From: a virus
Virus record (IMG/VR): IMGVR_UViG_3300030099_000084
Location: 1 to 21,997 of that record
Length of the DNA: 21,997 nt
Reading direction: 5' to 3' (one strand)
This document shows, one piece after another, positions 13,329 through 21,582 of this stretch (its first letter is position 1; every line of letters begins with the position of its first letter). The notes under the pieces are model-generated. The model had not been told where the DNA came from, did no database searches, and saw nothing but the letters and a program-made list of their open reading frames with translations. A program made the translations under genes and the position numbers.

Positions 13329-14870
13329 ATGGCTATAACATTTATCACATCAACTTCAAGCACAAGTGTTACTGTAAATGATACTGATCATGGAGCTATC
13401 GCTGGAAGTTTTGTAACATTTAGTAATGCTAACACGGGAAATCTAGGTTTAAATTCTAAACTTAACAATGAATTTTCTATAACATCAATTACAGACATTA
13501 ATAGTTATGTCATAACTTTAAGTGCTAATGCAGACACTGCACTATCTAGTGCTGGTTCGGCTGATGCAGAATATCAACTTAATGTAGGTATTAATACAGT
13601 CGTGCCTGGTGATGGATGGGGTGCTGGAACTTGGGGTGCAGATGGATGGGGTTCTGCTTCTGGTGAAACTGCTGGTGGTGGCACTTTGCGTCTGTGGTCA
13701 CAAGATAATTTTGGTGAAGATTTAATATTTAATCAAAGAGATGGTTTTGTTTTTTATTGGGATAAGACTCTTGGCACGGGTGCAAGGGCAAAAAATTTAA
13801 TTGAGTTATCAGATGCTGCTCCGACTAAATCAAGAAAAGTTATTGTATCTGAAAGAGATCGTCATGTAATTTGCTTTGGTGCAAATCCAAGAGGAGAGAC
13901 AGTGCAAGACAGATTGCTTGTTCGTTTTAGTTCACAAGAAAATCCATTTTTATGGACTCCAACTGCCACAAATACTGCTGGTGATTTAAGGATTGGATCA
14001 GGGTCTGAAATTGTAACTGCTGTAAAAACAAGACGTGAAATAATAATTTTGACTGATTCATCTGTGCATAGTATGCAATTTATAGGACCTCCATTTACTT
14101 TTGGAATAAATCAATTAGCAAGTGCTATTACAGTAAGAGGATTTAATACAGCAGTAGCCGTAGGCGATAGTGTCTTTTGGATGGGATATGATAGATTTTA
14201 TATATATGATGGTCGTGTTCAAGTTATACCTTGTTCTGTAAGAGATCATGTTTTTCAAGATTTTAATGAAACACAATCTGACAAAGTTTATGCAGGTATA
14301 AATTCAGCTTTTGGTGAGGTTTTTTGGTTTTATCCATCTGAAACTAATTCTGGTGCTAATGGTGGCACAGATGAAAATGATAGATATGTGGTGTACAACT
14401 ATGATCAAAAAATATGGTATGTAGGTAATCTTTCAAGATCATCTTGGGTAGATAGAGGCGTGTATCAATATCCAATGGCAACAGATTCTAATCTTGTGTA
14501 CAACCATGAAAAAGGCAATGATAATGATGGCACTGCGTTTACATCTTTTATAGAGTCAAGTCCGATAGATATACAAGATGGAGATCAGTTTGTTTTTTTA
14601 AGAAGAATGATACCAGATGTTAGTTTTGATAATAGTGACAGTGGGTTGAGTAACGATAATAAACAAGCGATATTCTCTTTAAAAGCACAACGTAGTCCTG
14701 GTGGGGGTTTTATTAAAACATCAACTAATACTGTACTCCCCACAACTGAATTAAATCATTTAAGGTTGCGTGGTAGATCTTTTGGTTTAAGAGTAGAAAG
14801 CACAACACAAGGTGTTAACTGGAGATTAGGAACAAATAGGGTTGATATAAGAGCGGATGGTGACAGATGA
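13329..14870 (+). CDS. Tail hub (P22 gp10-like) protein, main part
   Basis: The 513-residue ORF carries the body of the hub/stabilisation protein. It contains 'SVTVNDTDHGAIAGSFVTFS' (13-32), the Trp/Gly motif 'DGWGAGTWGADGWGS' (95-109), 'LRLWSQDNFGEDLIFNQRDG', 'FYWDKTLGTGARA', 'LVRFSSQENPFLWTPTATNT', 'IILTDSSVHSMQFIGPPFTF', 'VFWMGYDRFYIYDGRVQVIP', and the ending 'RSFGLRVESTTQGVNWRLGT' plus 'NRVDIRADGDR'. Length and order fit the family once the preceding ORF is added (about 705 residues together). Start at ATG 13329 rather than GTG 13305, since 13329 is one base after the upstream TGA; a TAA in this frame at 13302 bars any longer form. The protein plugs the portal and forms the tail base. Confidence 0.8.
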   Translation: MAITFITSTSSTSVTVNDTDHGAIAGSFVTFSNANTGNLGLNSKLNNEFSITSITDINSYVITLSANADTALSSAGSADAEYQLNVGINTVVPGDGWGAGTWGADGWGSASGETAGGGTLRLWSQDNFGEDLIFNQRDGFVFYWDKTLGTGARAKNLIELSDAAPTKSRKVIVSERDRHVICFGANPRGETVQDRLLVRFSSQENPFLWTPTATNTAGDLRIGSGSEIVTAVKTRREIIILTDSSVHSMQFIGPPFTFGINQLASAITVRGFNTAVAVGDSVFWMGYDRFYIYDGRVQVIPCSVRDHVFQDFNETQSDKVYAGINSAFGEVFWFYPSETNSGANGGTDENDRYVVYNYDQKIWYVGNLSRSSWVDRGVYQYPMATDSNLVYNHEKGNDNDGTAFTSFIESSPIDIQDGDQFVFLRRMIPDVSFDNSDSGLSNDNKQAIFSLKAQRSPGGGFIKTSTNTVLPTTELNHLRLRGRSFGLRVESTTQGVNWRLGTNRVDIRADGDR

Positions 14871-15094
14871 GTAGACAGTTAGTACCACCGAATTTTTCTT
14901 TACCACCAGACGAATATGATGTTCAGTATTTTAACGAAATGGTAAGAAGTTTAAGTCAACTTGTAACACAATTACAAAATCCTGGTGAATTAAGAGGCAC
15001 TAAGATTACTTTGACGGACTTACCAACAAGTGATACAGATTTAGAAGTAGGTGCTTTATTTAATGATAATGGCACAATTAAAGTAAAGACATAG
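14867..15094 (+). CDS. Small conserved tail protein after the hub
   Basis: This 75-residue protein begins 'MSRQLVPPNFSLPPDEYDVQ' and has a helix 'FNEMVRSLSQLVTQLQNPG' (22-40), then 'LRGTKITLTDLPTSDTDLEV' and 'GALFNDNGTIKVKT'. The arrangement (N-terminal PPxxxLPP, helix, then 'LP.S..GL..G..[FW].D.GT.K') is common directly after gp10-like genes of marine phages. The C-terminal part resembles short beta turns at fibre or needle ends. The gene overlaps the hub stop as ATGA. It could be a tail plug, needle base or adhesion piece; none is proven. Confidence 0.65.
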   Translation: MSRQLVPPNFSLPPDEYDVQYFNEMVRSLSQLVTQLQNPGELRGTKITLTDLPTSDTDLEVGALFNDNGTIKVKT

Positions 15095-15126
15095 ACGAAT
15101 AATAAAAAATAAGGTAACATAAAGCT

Positions 15127-15936
15127 ATGAGTTTAGGAAAATTATTTAAAGATTTAGCTCCTGTACTTATAGGTAGTGCTCTTGGTCCTGGCATAGGTTC
15201 TGCTATAGCTGGACAAGGTTTTAGTCCATTTGTTAGTAGATTAGCCACAGGAGCAATAACATCAAAGCTTATGGGTGGCAAAAACAAAGATGCTGTGCGA
15301 AATGCTTTACTCGCTGGCATAGGTGGTATGGCATTTGATCGTTTTGGAGGTGCAGAACAAGCTGTTTCTCAAGGTGGACAGGGAACATTTGTTCGGAGAG
15401 ATTTACCAGATTCAGAATTTATGGGTTCTGATAGCACAACAGGAGATGTGGTTTCTAAAACAGTGCCAGCAGATCAAGCATCAGAAAAAATAGCAGAGGC
15501 TTTTAAGCCTAAAACATTTAGTGGAGAATTGTTACAAGCAGCGGGTGTCGGTCAAGATAATTTGTTAGCTAGATTATTAAATACTAGAGTTGGAGAGGGC
15601 TTAACCGCAGGATTACTTGCACAATTACTTGCAGGAGATGATGAAGAAGATACTAGAAGAGAGTTTGAGAGAAGACCTTTTGGTCAAGGTGGACCTGGAG
15701 GTCAACTAGGTGGCATAAGATTTGCCGCAGATGGTGGCCAAATGGGATTTCCTAGAAGAACTGGAGGTATTGATCCATCAGAGGGATCTGGAACAAAAGA
15801 TGATGTACCAGCTATGTTAATGGCTGGTGAATTTGTGCTTACTAAAGATGCAGTCAAAGGTTTAGGAGATGGTAATCAACGTAAGGGTATACAAAGAGCT
15901 TATGATATGATGAGTAACTTGGAGGCTAGAGCATAA
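15127..15936 (+). CDS. Probable DNA-ejection / internal virion protein with glycine-zipper
   Basis: This 269-residue protein has Gly/Ala-rich hydrophobic N-terminal stretches ('APVLIGSALGPGIGSAIAGQ', residues 11-30, and 'ALLAGIGGMAFDRFGG', 60-75) that can act as glycine-zipper membrane segments. The middle is charged. Near the C-terminus 'DDVPAMLMAGEFVLTKDAVK' (225-244) and 'GLGDGNQRKGIQRAYDMMSN' form a motif ('[DE][DN]VPAML..GEFV.T..AV.G.G.GN...G....Y.MM..LE') shared by many marine podovirus tail/ejection proteins. It probably travels in the virion and enters the cell envelope during infection. A weak AAGG precedes ATG 15127, and a 32-base gap with no hairpin lies upstream. Confidence 0.7.
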   Translation: MSLGKLFKDLAPVLIGSALGPGIGSAIAGQGFSPFVSRLATGAITSKLMGGKNKDAVRNALLAGIGGMAFDRFGGAEQAVSQGGQGTFVRRDLPDSEFMGSDSTTGDVVSKTVPADQASEKIAEAFKPKTFSGELLQAAGVGQDNLLARLLNTRVGEGLTAGLLAQLLAGDDEEDTRREFERRPFGQGGPGGQLGGIRFAADGGQMGFPRRTGGIDPSEGSGTKDDVPAMLMAGEFVLTKDAVKGLGDGNQRKGIQRAYDMMSNLEARA

Positions 15937-16865
15937 TGGCAGTTCAAACAGTTGAAAATATACAAAGATTACCTCCGTTTTTAGAAGGGTTACAAAAACG
16001 CCTTTTACAAACTGGTTTTGGTGTATTTGATGGTGATACACAAACTGTTCCTGGTTTATTAGATAGACCATTAGGCTTACCTGGATTTCAAATTGCAGGA
16101 ACAGATCCTTTGCAAGATAAAGCCACACAACTTGGCGAGCAAATGACAGGTGCTTTTCAACCTTTCATACAAGGTGCGGCAGATCAATCATTAGCAGCAC
16201 AACAAGCTTTAACTAGTGGTCTAGGTTTTTTACAACCTGAATCAATTAAAAGATTTCAAGATCCATTTCAAGAGCAAGTAATTGATGTAGCAATGCGTCA
16301 ACTTAACAGACAAGCAGATTTGCGTAGAGCTGGTGCGGCTCAACAGGCAATTAAAGCAGGAGCATTTGGTGGGTCAAGAGAGGGTGTGCAGAGAGCAGAA
16401 ACAGAAAGAGGTTTGCAACAAGTTAAAGGTGACACTTTATCAAAACTATTATCACAAGGCTTTGGACAAGCTCTTAAAGCGTCACAAGATGCAGGAAGAT
16501 TGTCTGGTGGTATTGGTCAAGCGTTTGGAACATTAGCAGGCACAACAAGTGATTTAGGGCGTTTACAACAAGCTTTGGGTCAAGCAGACGTATCACAACT
16601 ATCACAGTTAGGTGCTCTAAGGCAAAGACAACAACAAGCAGGACTTGATGCAATGAGAGCAAACTTAATGCAACAAGCACAAGAGCCTTTTACAAGGTTG
16701 CAAATTGGTCAAAATTTACTACAAGGTATGCCAAGTGCAAGTATTCCATCTACATTTCAACAAGCTACAACTCCAAGTGCAAATCCATTTTTACAAGGTG
16801 TAGGTGCATATACAACATTATCACAAATAGCACCATTTGGTGGTGCTACAGCTAAAAGAGGCTAA
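15936..16865 (+). CDS. Probable internal virion protein, Gln/Ala-rich
   Basis: This 309-residue protein is rich in Gln, Ala, Leu and Gly. It begins MAVQTVENIQRLPPFLEGLQ, then 'LPGFQIAGTDPLQDKATQLG' and 'FQPFIQGAADQSLAAQQALT'. The core has 'FQDPFQEQVIDVAMRQLNRQ', 'AIKAGAFGGSREGVQRAETE' and a long Gln-rich helical region (about residues 185-260). 'AGAFGGSR..VQ.AE..R' with flanking coiled coil is a hallmark of a marine-phage internal/ejection family, in which the virion stores a long helical protein. It sits between two other ejection-like genes with TAATG coupling to the previous one. Enzymatic motifs are absent. Confidence 0.7.
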   Translation: MAVQTVENIQRLPPFLEGLQKRLLQTGFGVFDGDTQTVPGLLDRPLGLPGFQIAGTDPLQDKATQLGEQMTGAFQPFIQGAADQSLAAQQALTSGLGFLQPESIKRFQDPFQEQVIDVAMRQLNRQADLRRAGAAQQAIKAGAFGGSREGVQRAETERGLQQVKGDTLSKLLSQGFGQALKASQDAGRLSGGIGQAFGTLAGTTSDLGRLQQALGQADVSQLSQLGALRQRQQQAGLDAMRANLMQQAQEPFTRLQIGQNLLQGMPSASIPSTFQQATTPSANPFLQGVGAYTTLSQIAPFGGATAKRG

Positions 16866-16866
16866 A

Positions 16867-18615
16867 ATGGCACCTAAAAATCAAGGCATCATGCAAATAA
16901 GCCCTTTTTTACAAGAAAGACTTATTGGTAAAGACACAAGAAAAGGTCTAATTGGCAACATTGGAGATGCAGCAAATATTTTGTCAATGGAACAATTTGA
17001 TCCTAAAGCTCCTCAAACAGGGACAACAAGACAGGCCATAAGAGATATTTTAAAAGAACCTTTAAGATTTGGTTATAATGTTGTTTCAAACATTCCATCT
17101 GTTTTTCAAGGTATATCAAGAACTTTAGATGAACAAACAGATGAAGCAAGAGCAAAAAAAGCCTCAGATGTTGCACAAGCCATGTCTGGTGTTGAGTTTG
17201 GATTACCTCAAGATTTAGACGCAAGACAAAAAGGGACAATCTTTACACCAGAGGGACAAGAAGCTTTAGGTGCAGAAATATCAAAACAATTACAACCTAT
17301 ATTTACAAAAGAAACTGACGGCGATATTGCAGAGGAAGAAAATTTAATCGCAAGCGATGTAGCAACAGAGGAAAGTGATGAGAATTTATCTAATGCACAA
17401 AAGGCTACAAAAGGTGCCCTTGATGAATTTTTAAAAGAAGCAAGACCTGGTGTTAGCCCAAAAGAATATAAAGACTATATTGAGGAATTTGGCAAAGCCA
17501 CTGGCTTAGACATATCTGGTGACCCTGATACTAAACAAGCACTTATGTCATTCGGTTTGGCTCTTATGCAAAACAGAGCTGGCAAAGGATTTGATGTAAG
17601 CAAAATACTAACATCTGTGGGTGAGGCTGGAGAGGCTGCTATGCCAGAGTTTAGTAAAGCTGTTAGTGAGGCTAAAGCTATTAGAGCAAAAGCTGGTGCA
17701 TTTGCTATTAGCAGAAAGAAAGAAGATGAAGCCGAAGCAAGGAACAGAAAAAATTATGTTATAGTTCCAAAAGGCACTGGTGGAATAAAAGGACTTGCAG
17801 CTAATATGGATAAAGCAAGAAACATACCTTTAAACTCTTTTGAACTCAACGCATTATTAGAAAATGAAAATTTTAACAATCAGTTTGAAGTTGTGCCTGA
17901 TAGTCAATACAACAAAGTATTAGAGGCTGCACTAAAAACACCAGAACTTGGAAAAAAATATTTGACCAAAAGCAGCGAAATAGAATTGTTTGAGGATGCT
18001 GAAGGTATTTTTAAAGTTCCTGTCCAATTGGCTGATGGAAATTATAAGGGTGCAGATGCGGCAACAAAACCTTTATTTATAGGCGATAAAAAATCAGTTG
18101 AACAAGCCTTTAGATCTATGCGTAAAGACATAGATAGAGGTAAGGCACAATTTAAAGAATTAGTTGACGCAATTGAGTCACCAGGAGGCACAACAGTTTT
18201 CCAACAAGGTGCTGATGCTATTACAAATTTAGGTGCTGCTTTTGGAGTTGACTTTAAAGATGACCAGACAAAAACACAAAAAATTAAACTTATTTTAAAT
18301 AGAATACAATCAAAATATGCACCACAAATTTTAGGTGAAACAGGTAAAACTATTTCTGATGCAGATAGAGAAAGAGTGGCAAGAATTGTAGGTGAGTTAG
18401 GATTTTTTAACAATCCAGAGGATTTAAAAGCTGCAATTGGTAGAATTTTTGATGATATAATAGGTCAACAAGAAAGAAAACTTAAACAAGGTGTTTTAAA
18501 TTTTAATAGACTTACAGGACAACAAATTAGTTTAGATTTTGGTAGCGGTTTAAATGAAAAACAAAAATCAGAATTGGCAGCTTATGAACAAAGATTTAGT
18601 CAACAACAAACATAG
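16867..18615 (+). CDS. Probable internal virion/ejection protein
   Basis: This 582-residue protein starts at ATG 16867, one base after the previous gene; a longer in-frame start at 16837 would run into it. It begins MAPKNQGIMQISPFLQERLI and is mostly alpha-helical with acidic linkers. A distinctive stretch is 'ALMSFGLALMQNRAGKGFDV' (about residues 225-244), then 'GEAGEAAMPEFSKAVSEAKA', common to marine podovirus ejection proteins. The remainder has charged helices and an 'ENLNSL'-free soluble C-terminal half. It has no clear membrane segment, which suggests a lumenal or periplasm-spanning part of the ejection apparatus. The function is from family resemblance and position. Confidence 0.65.
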   Translation: MAPKNQGIMQISPFLQERLIGKDTRKGLIGNIGDAANILSMEQFDPKAPQTGTTRQAIRDILKEPLRFGYNVVSNIPSVFQGISRTLDEQTDEARAKKASDVAQAMSGVEFGLPQDLDARQKGTIFTPEGQEALGAEISKQLQPIFTKETDGDIAEEENLIASDVATEESDENLSNAQKATKGALDEFLKEARPGVSPKEYKDYIEEFGKATGLDISGDPDTKQALMSFGLALMQNRAGKGFDVSKILTSVGEAGEAAMPEFSKAVSEAKAIRAKAGAFAISRKKEDEAEARNRKNYVIVPKGTGGIKGLAANMDKARNIPLNSFELNALLENENFNNQFEVVPDSQYNKVLEAALKTPELGKKYLTKSSEIELFEDAEGIFKVPVQLADGNYKGADAATKPLFIGDKKSVEQAFRSMRKDIDRGKAQFKELVDAIESPGGTTVFQQGADAITNLGAAFGVDFKDDQTKTQKIKLILNRIQSKYAPQILGETGKTISDADRERVARIVGELGFFNNPEDLKAAIGRIFDDIIGQQERKLKQGVLNFNRLTGQQISLDFGSGLNEKQKSELAAYEQRFSQQQT

Positions 18616-18624
18616 ACAATTAAA

Positions 18625-21582
18625 ATGAAGCCTGAAGAAAGATTAACATTATTTAATGCTCTTAAAACTAATGTATTTAGCAAACCAGAAGAAAGATTAG
18701 CAGCGTTCCAGGCGTTAGAACGCAATGATGAAGATGTTGATAATTTACTAAGAGCAGTTCAATTTAATACATTAACAAAACAAACATCATTTGATGAATT
18801 ATCTGCAGATTCTTCTAAAGATGAGAATTTTGACTATGAAACTGGTGCAGACTCTGGGCTTAGAGCACTTTTATCTTTTGGTGAATCTGATAAAGATCAA
18901 GAAGCTATTTTAACAAAACTTGTGGGAGCTGATGGATTTACAAGAGATAGCTCTGGTAGATTAGCATTAACAGTTAAAGGTCAAAGAGCTAGAGGTATCG
19001 AGCCAACAGGTAAAAATTTAGTTATTGAAGATGAGGGTTTTTCTTTTGGAGATATAGCTGATCTAACTGGATTTGTACCTGAAACTGTTGGTGCCATATC
19101 TGGTGCTATAATTGGATTACCTGGCTTAGTCACAAGTGCTGCAGGAGCTGCGGCAGGTGCAGCTATAGGTCAAAGCCTTGAAGAAGGTATTGAAAGTTTA
19201 ATTGGTGTACAAAAACAATCTGCAAGCGAAGTTGCTGAAGATGTGCTTACAGAGGCAGCACTTGCTGGTGCTTTTGAGTTTGCTGGAGGTGCAATATTTA
19301 AGGCTGGTCGTGCTTTAGTAGGCGGCACAAGAAAAGTAGTTGATAAAGCAGGTAAACTGCAAACTGTTAAAGATGAAAATTTAGCTAGAGCAGATAGGCT
19401 TTTAGATGAGGGATTTATTCCTAGTGCAGAGCGTTTGGGTGCTCCTGGAATGGTTGCATATCAACAAAAATTTGCTGAAAATGTTATGAGAGATAGCACT
19501 AGAATAGAAAAGAATATTGCTGCTGCTTTATCTAAAGCTACTGAATTAAGACAAGCACACACTAGAGGGCAAGCGGCGGCTGCAACTGAGGGTTTTGAAA
19601 ACTTATCTAAAGGTCAATACAATACTCTTAAACAAGCACAGGAAGATGCTTCGAATGCAGCAATGAAAGCTGTAAATGACAGTATAAATTATATTCAAAA
19701 AGCCACAAAAAATGATGCTACTATTAACGAGCAAATCTTAAAATCCATTGATAATGCGTTTCAAAAATTTGAAACAGATATTGCAGCAGACTTTGCACAA
19801 GTAGATGAAATATTAAAATCAGTTAATATTAAAGGTGCTGGAAACGCACAAATAGCACAAGTAATACCGACCAACCCACTTAAACAACAATTTGAAACTT
19901 TAATTGGACAAGCTGGTGGTTTACAAACTGCAGGACCTAGTATGCAACAAGCTTTTGAAGCCTTTAGAGGTCTTGGAGAATTTGCTAGTTTTAGACAAGT
20001 GGTTCTTTTGCGAAAACAATTTAATGACGCTTTATACAAAGAGAGTGCTTTGTTTCAAAGAGAGTTAGGCCCAGAAATAAATACTTTAATTAATAATTTA
20101 GATAAATTAGTTGAAGGTACAAATTTATCAGACTTAACAGCTCTTAAAAACTTAACAAAAACTCAAAGGGATAAACTTAAAGAGGCATCTGATCTTAGAA
20201 AAAATGTAATGATACGTTACAAAAATCAACGTAAAATGTTTGAAGACTTAGATACCTTTGGAGTTATAAGATCGTTAAGAAATTTTGGTAAAAATACAGA
20301 CCAAAGGAAGTTTGAAATAGATAGATTTTTTGAAAGAGTTATTAAACAGGATAGTCCTGAAAGACTTAAACAATTGTTTAAAGCAATAGGCGATGATGAA
20401 GCACAATTGTTGAAAAGTGAATTGAGTAGAACATACTTAGAAAAAGGTATTCAAAAAACTGGTTTAAATGAATTTGGTGAGTTAACAAATGGTAAATTCA
20501 GTGGTGCTGCTTTTAACAATCACATACAAAAATTAGGTGATACTGGCAAACAATTATTTGGTAATCAATGGGATGAAGTTAAAAAACTTGGAGAAATTAT
20601 AGCAAGGTCTGGTACAGACAAAATAGATAAAGCAACAGTTGATCAAATAATAAAAAGATCAACAGACCAAAACAAACCTTTAGTACAAGCTTTAAAAGAT
20701 GTTGCAGATGCAAAAGAAGCTTTTGCTAAAGCACAAGAAGTTACAATAATTAAAAAGTTTAATGAGGGCACATTAGATCCTATAGATGCAGTTCAAATAT
20801 TAGCAACACCAAAAAGAATATCTTTGAATGAAGCTAAAAAATTTATGAAATTTTTTGAAAAAGATCCACAAGCATTAGAAGATATAAGAACATTTGTTGT
20901 TGAGGATATTTTATCAAGAGTGGATGGAGATGTTTTTAGCAGTAAAGCTGCCGCTTCACAATTATTAAAACATTTAGACAGTTTTGACGATAACGTATTG
21001 CGAACAATTTTAGGAGATGAACCAGTAACTGCGTTAAAAGAATTTGCTAAAGATTTGGATTTTTTAAATGATATTGGTAGAGAGGGTAATGTAGCTGCGG
21101 CTAGTTATACATCTAATCCTATTAATAAATATAGAGATATTATTAAATTTAAAATATTTAATAAAATTGGCAGTAATCCAGAAGTAGCAAGACGATATGT
21201 TGATATGCAAAAGAATTTACGAAGAAATGATGCTAATGGATCAGCTATTAATAGCAGAGTTGCAAATACAGTTGAAGATGCTGCAAACAAAGTTCTAAAT
21301 GTTACCGACAATATAGCTAGAGTTGGCAGACAAGCATTAGCACAAGCAGTTGGACCAGGACAAGATGATGGCAGAGCACAGGCTAGAAGAGTAACTCAAG
21401 CTCCATTCACAGTACAACCAGCATCAAATGTAAGTGCCGTTGGTGGTATTGATATAACCTCCCCTGGCGTTGGTGCAGCACTTGGGTTAAACCCATCTGA
21501 TTTAGCAATAGCGTCAAGAACAAGATCAAAGTCACCATTAACAGTACAAAATTTAAATTTTAGTGAGTTATTTAACAGATGA
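18625..21582 (+). CDS. Large internal virion/ejection protein with glycine-zipper segment
   Basis: At 985 residues this is the largest protein in the window. The N-terminus has a short direct repeat 'KPEERLTLFNAL' (2-13) and 'KPEERLAAFQAL' (20-31). Residues 152-190 form a Gly/Ala-rich hydrophobic region ('PETVGAISGAIIGLPGLVTS', then 'AAGAAAGAAIGQSLEEGIES') able to cross a membrane, followed by 'VQKQSASEVAEDVLTEAALA'. The rest is long, charged and helical, with no recognised peptidase or transglycosylase motif. A very large, helical, glycine-zipper protein after two others matches the T7 gp14-15-16 style ejection set. It ends by overlapping the lysozyme as ATGA. A weak ribosome binding site precedes ATG 18625. 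Confidence 0.7.
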   Translation: MKPEERLTLFNALKTNVFSKPEERLAAFQALERNDEDVDNLLRAVQFNTLTKQTSFDELSADSSKDENFDYETGADSGLRALLSFGESDKDQEAILTKLVGADGFTRDSSGRLALTVKGQRARGIEPTGKNLVIEDEGFSFGDIADLTGFVPETVGAISGAIIGLPGLVTSAAGAAAGAAIGQSLEEGIESLIGVQKQSASEVAEDVLTEAALAGAFEFAGGAIFKAGRALVGGTRKVVDKAGKLQTVKDENLARADRLLDEGFIPSAERLGAPGMVAYQQKFAENVMRDSTRIEKNIAAALSKATELRQAHTRGQAAAATEGFENLSKGQYNTLKQAQEDASNAAMKAVNDSINYIQKATKNDATINEQILKSIDNAFQKFETDIAADFAQVDEILKSVNIKGAGNAQIAQVIPTNPLKQQFETLIGQAGGLQTAGPSMQQAFEAFRGLGEFASFRQVVLLRKQFNDALYKESALFQRELGPEINTLINNLDKLVEGTNLSDLTALKNLTKTQRDKLKEASDLRKNVMIRYKNQRKMFEDLDTFGVIRSLRNFGKNTDQRKFEIDRFFERVIKQDSPERLKQLFKAIGDDEAQLLKSELSRTYLEKGIQKTGLNEFGELTNGKFSGAAFNNHIQKLGDTGKQLFGNQWDEVKKLGEIIARSGTDKIDKATVDQIIKRSTDQNKPLVQALKDVADAKEAFAKAQEVTIIKKFNEGTLDPIDAVQILATPKRISLNEAKKFMKFFEKDPQALEDIRTFVVEDILSRVDGDVFSSKAAASQLLKHLDSFDDNVLRTILGDEPVTALKEFAKDLDFLNDIGREGNVAAASYTSNPINKYRDIIKFKIFNKIGSNPEVARRYVDMQKNLRRNDANGSAINSRVANTVEDAANKVLNVTDNIARVGRQALAQAVGPGQDDGRAQARRVTQAPFTVQPASNVSAVGGIDITSPGVGAALGLNPSDLAIASRTRSKSPLTVQNLNFSELFNR

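Noticed and set aside
16333-16536. 67-residue + strand ORF
   Set aside because: It is a shifted frame inside the 15936 gene and only mirrors its Gln/Lys-rich codons.
18042-18413. 123-residue minus-strand ORF
   Set aside because: It is antisense to a well-supported ejection gene, with no signal or family resemblance.
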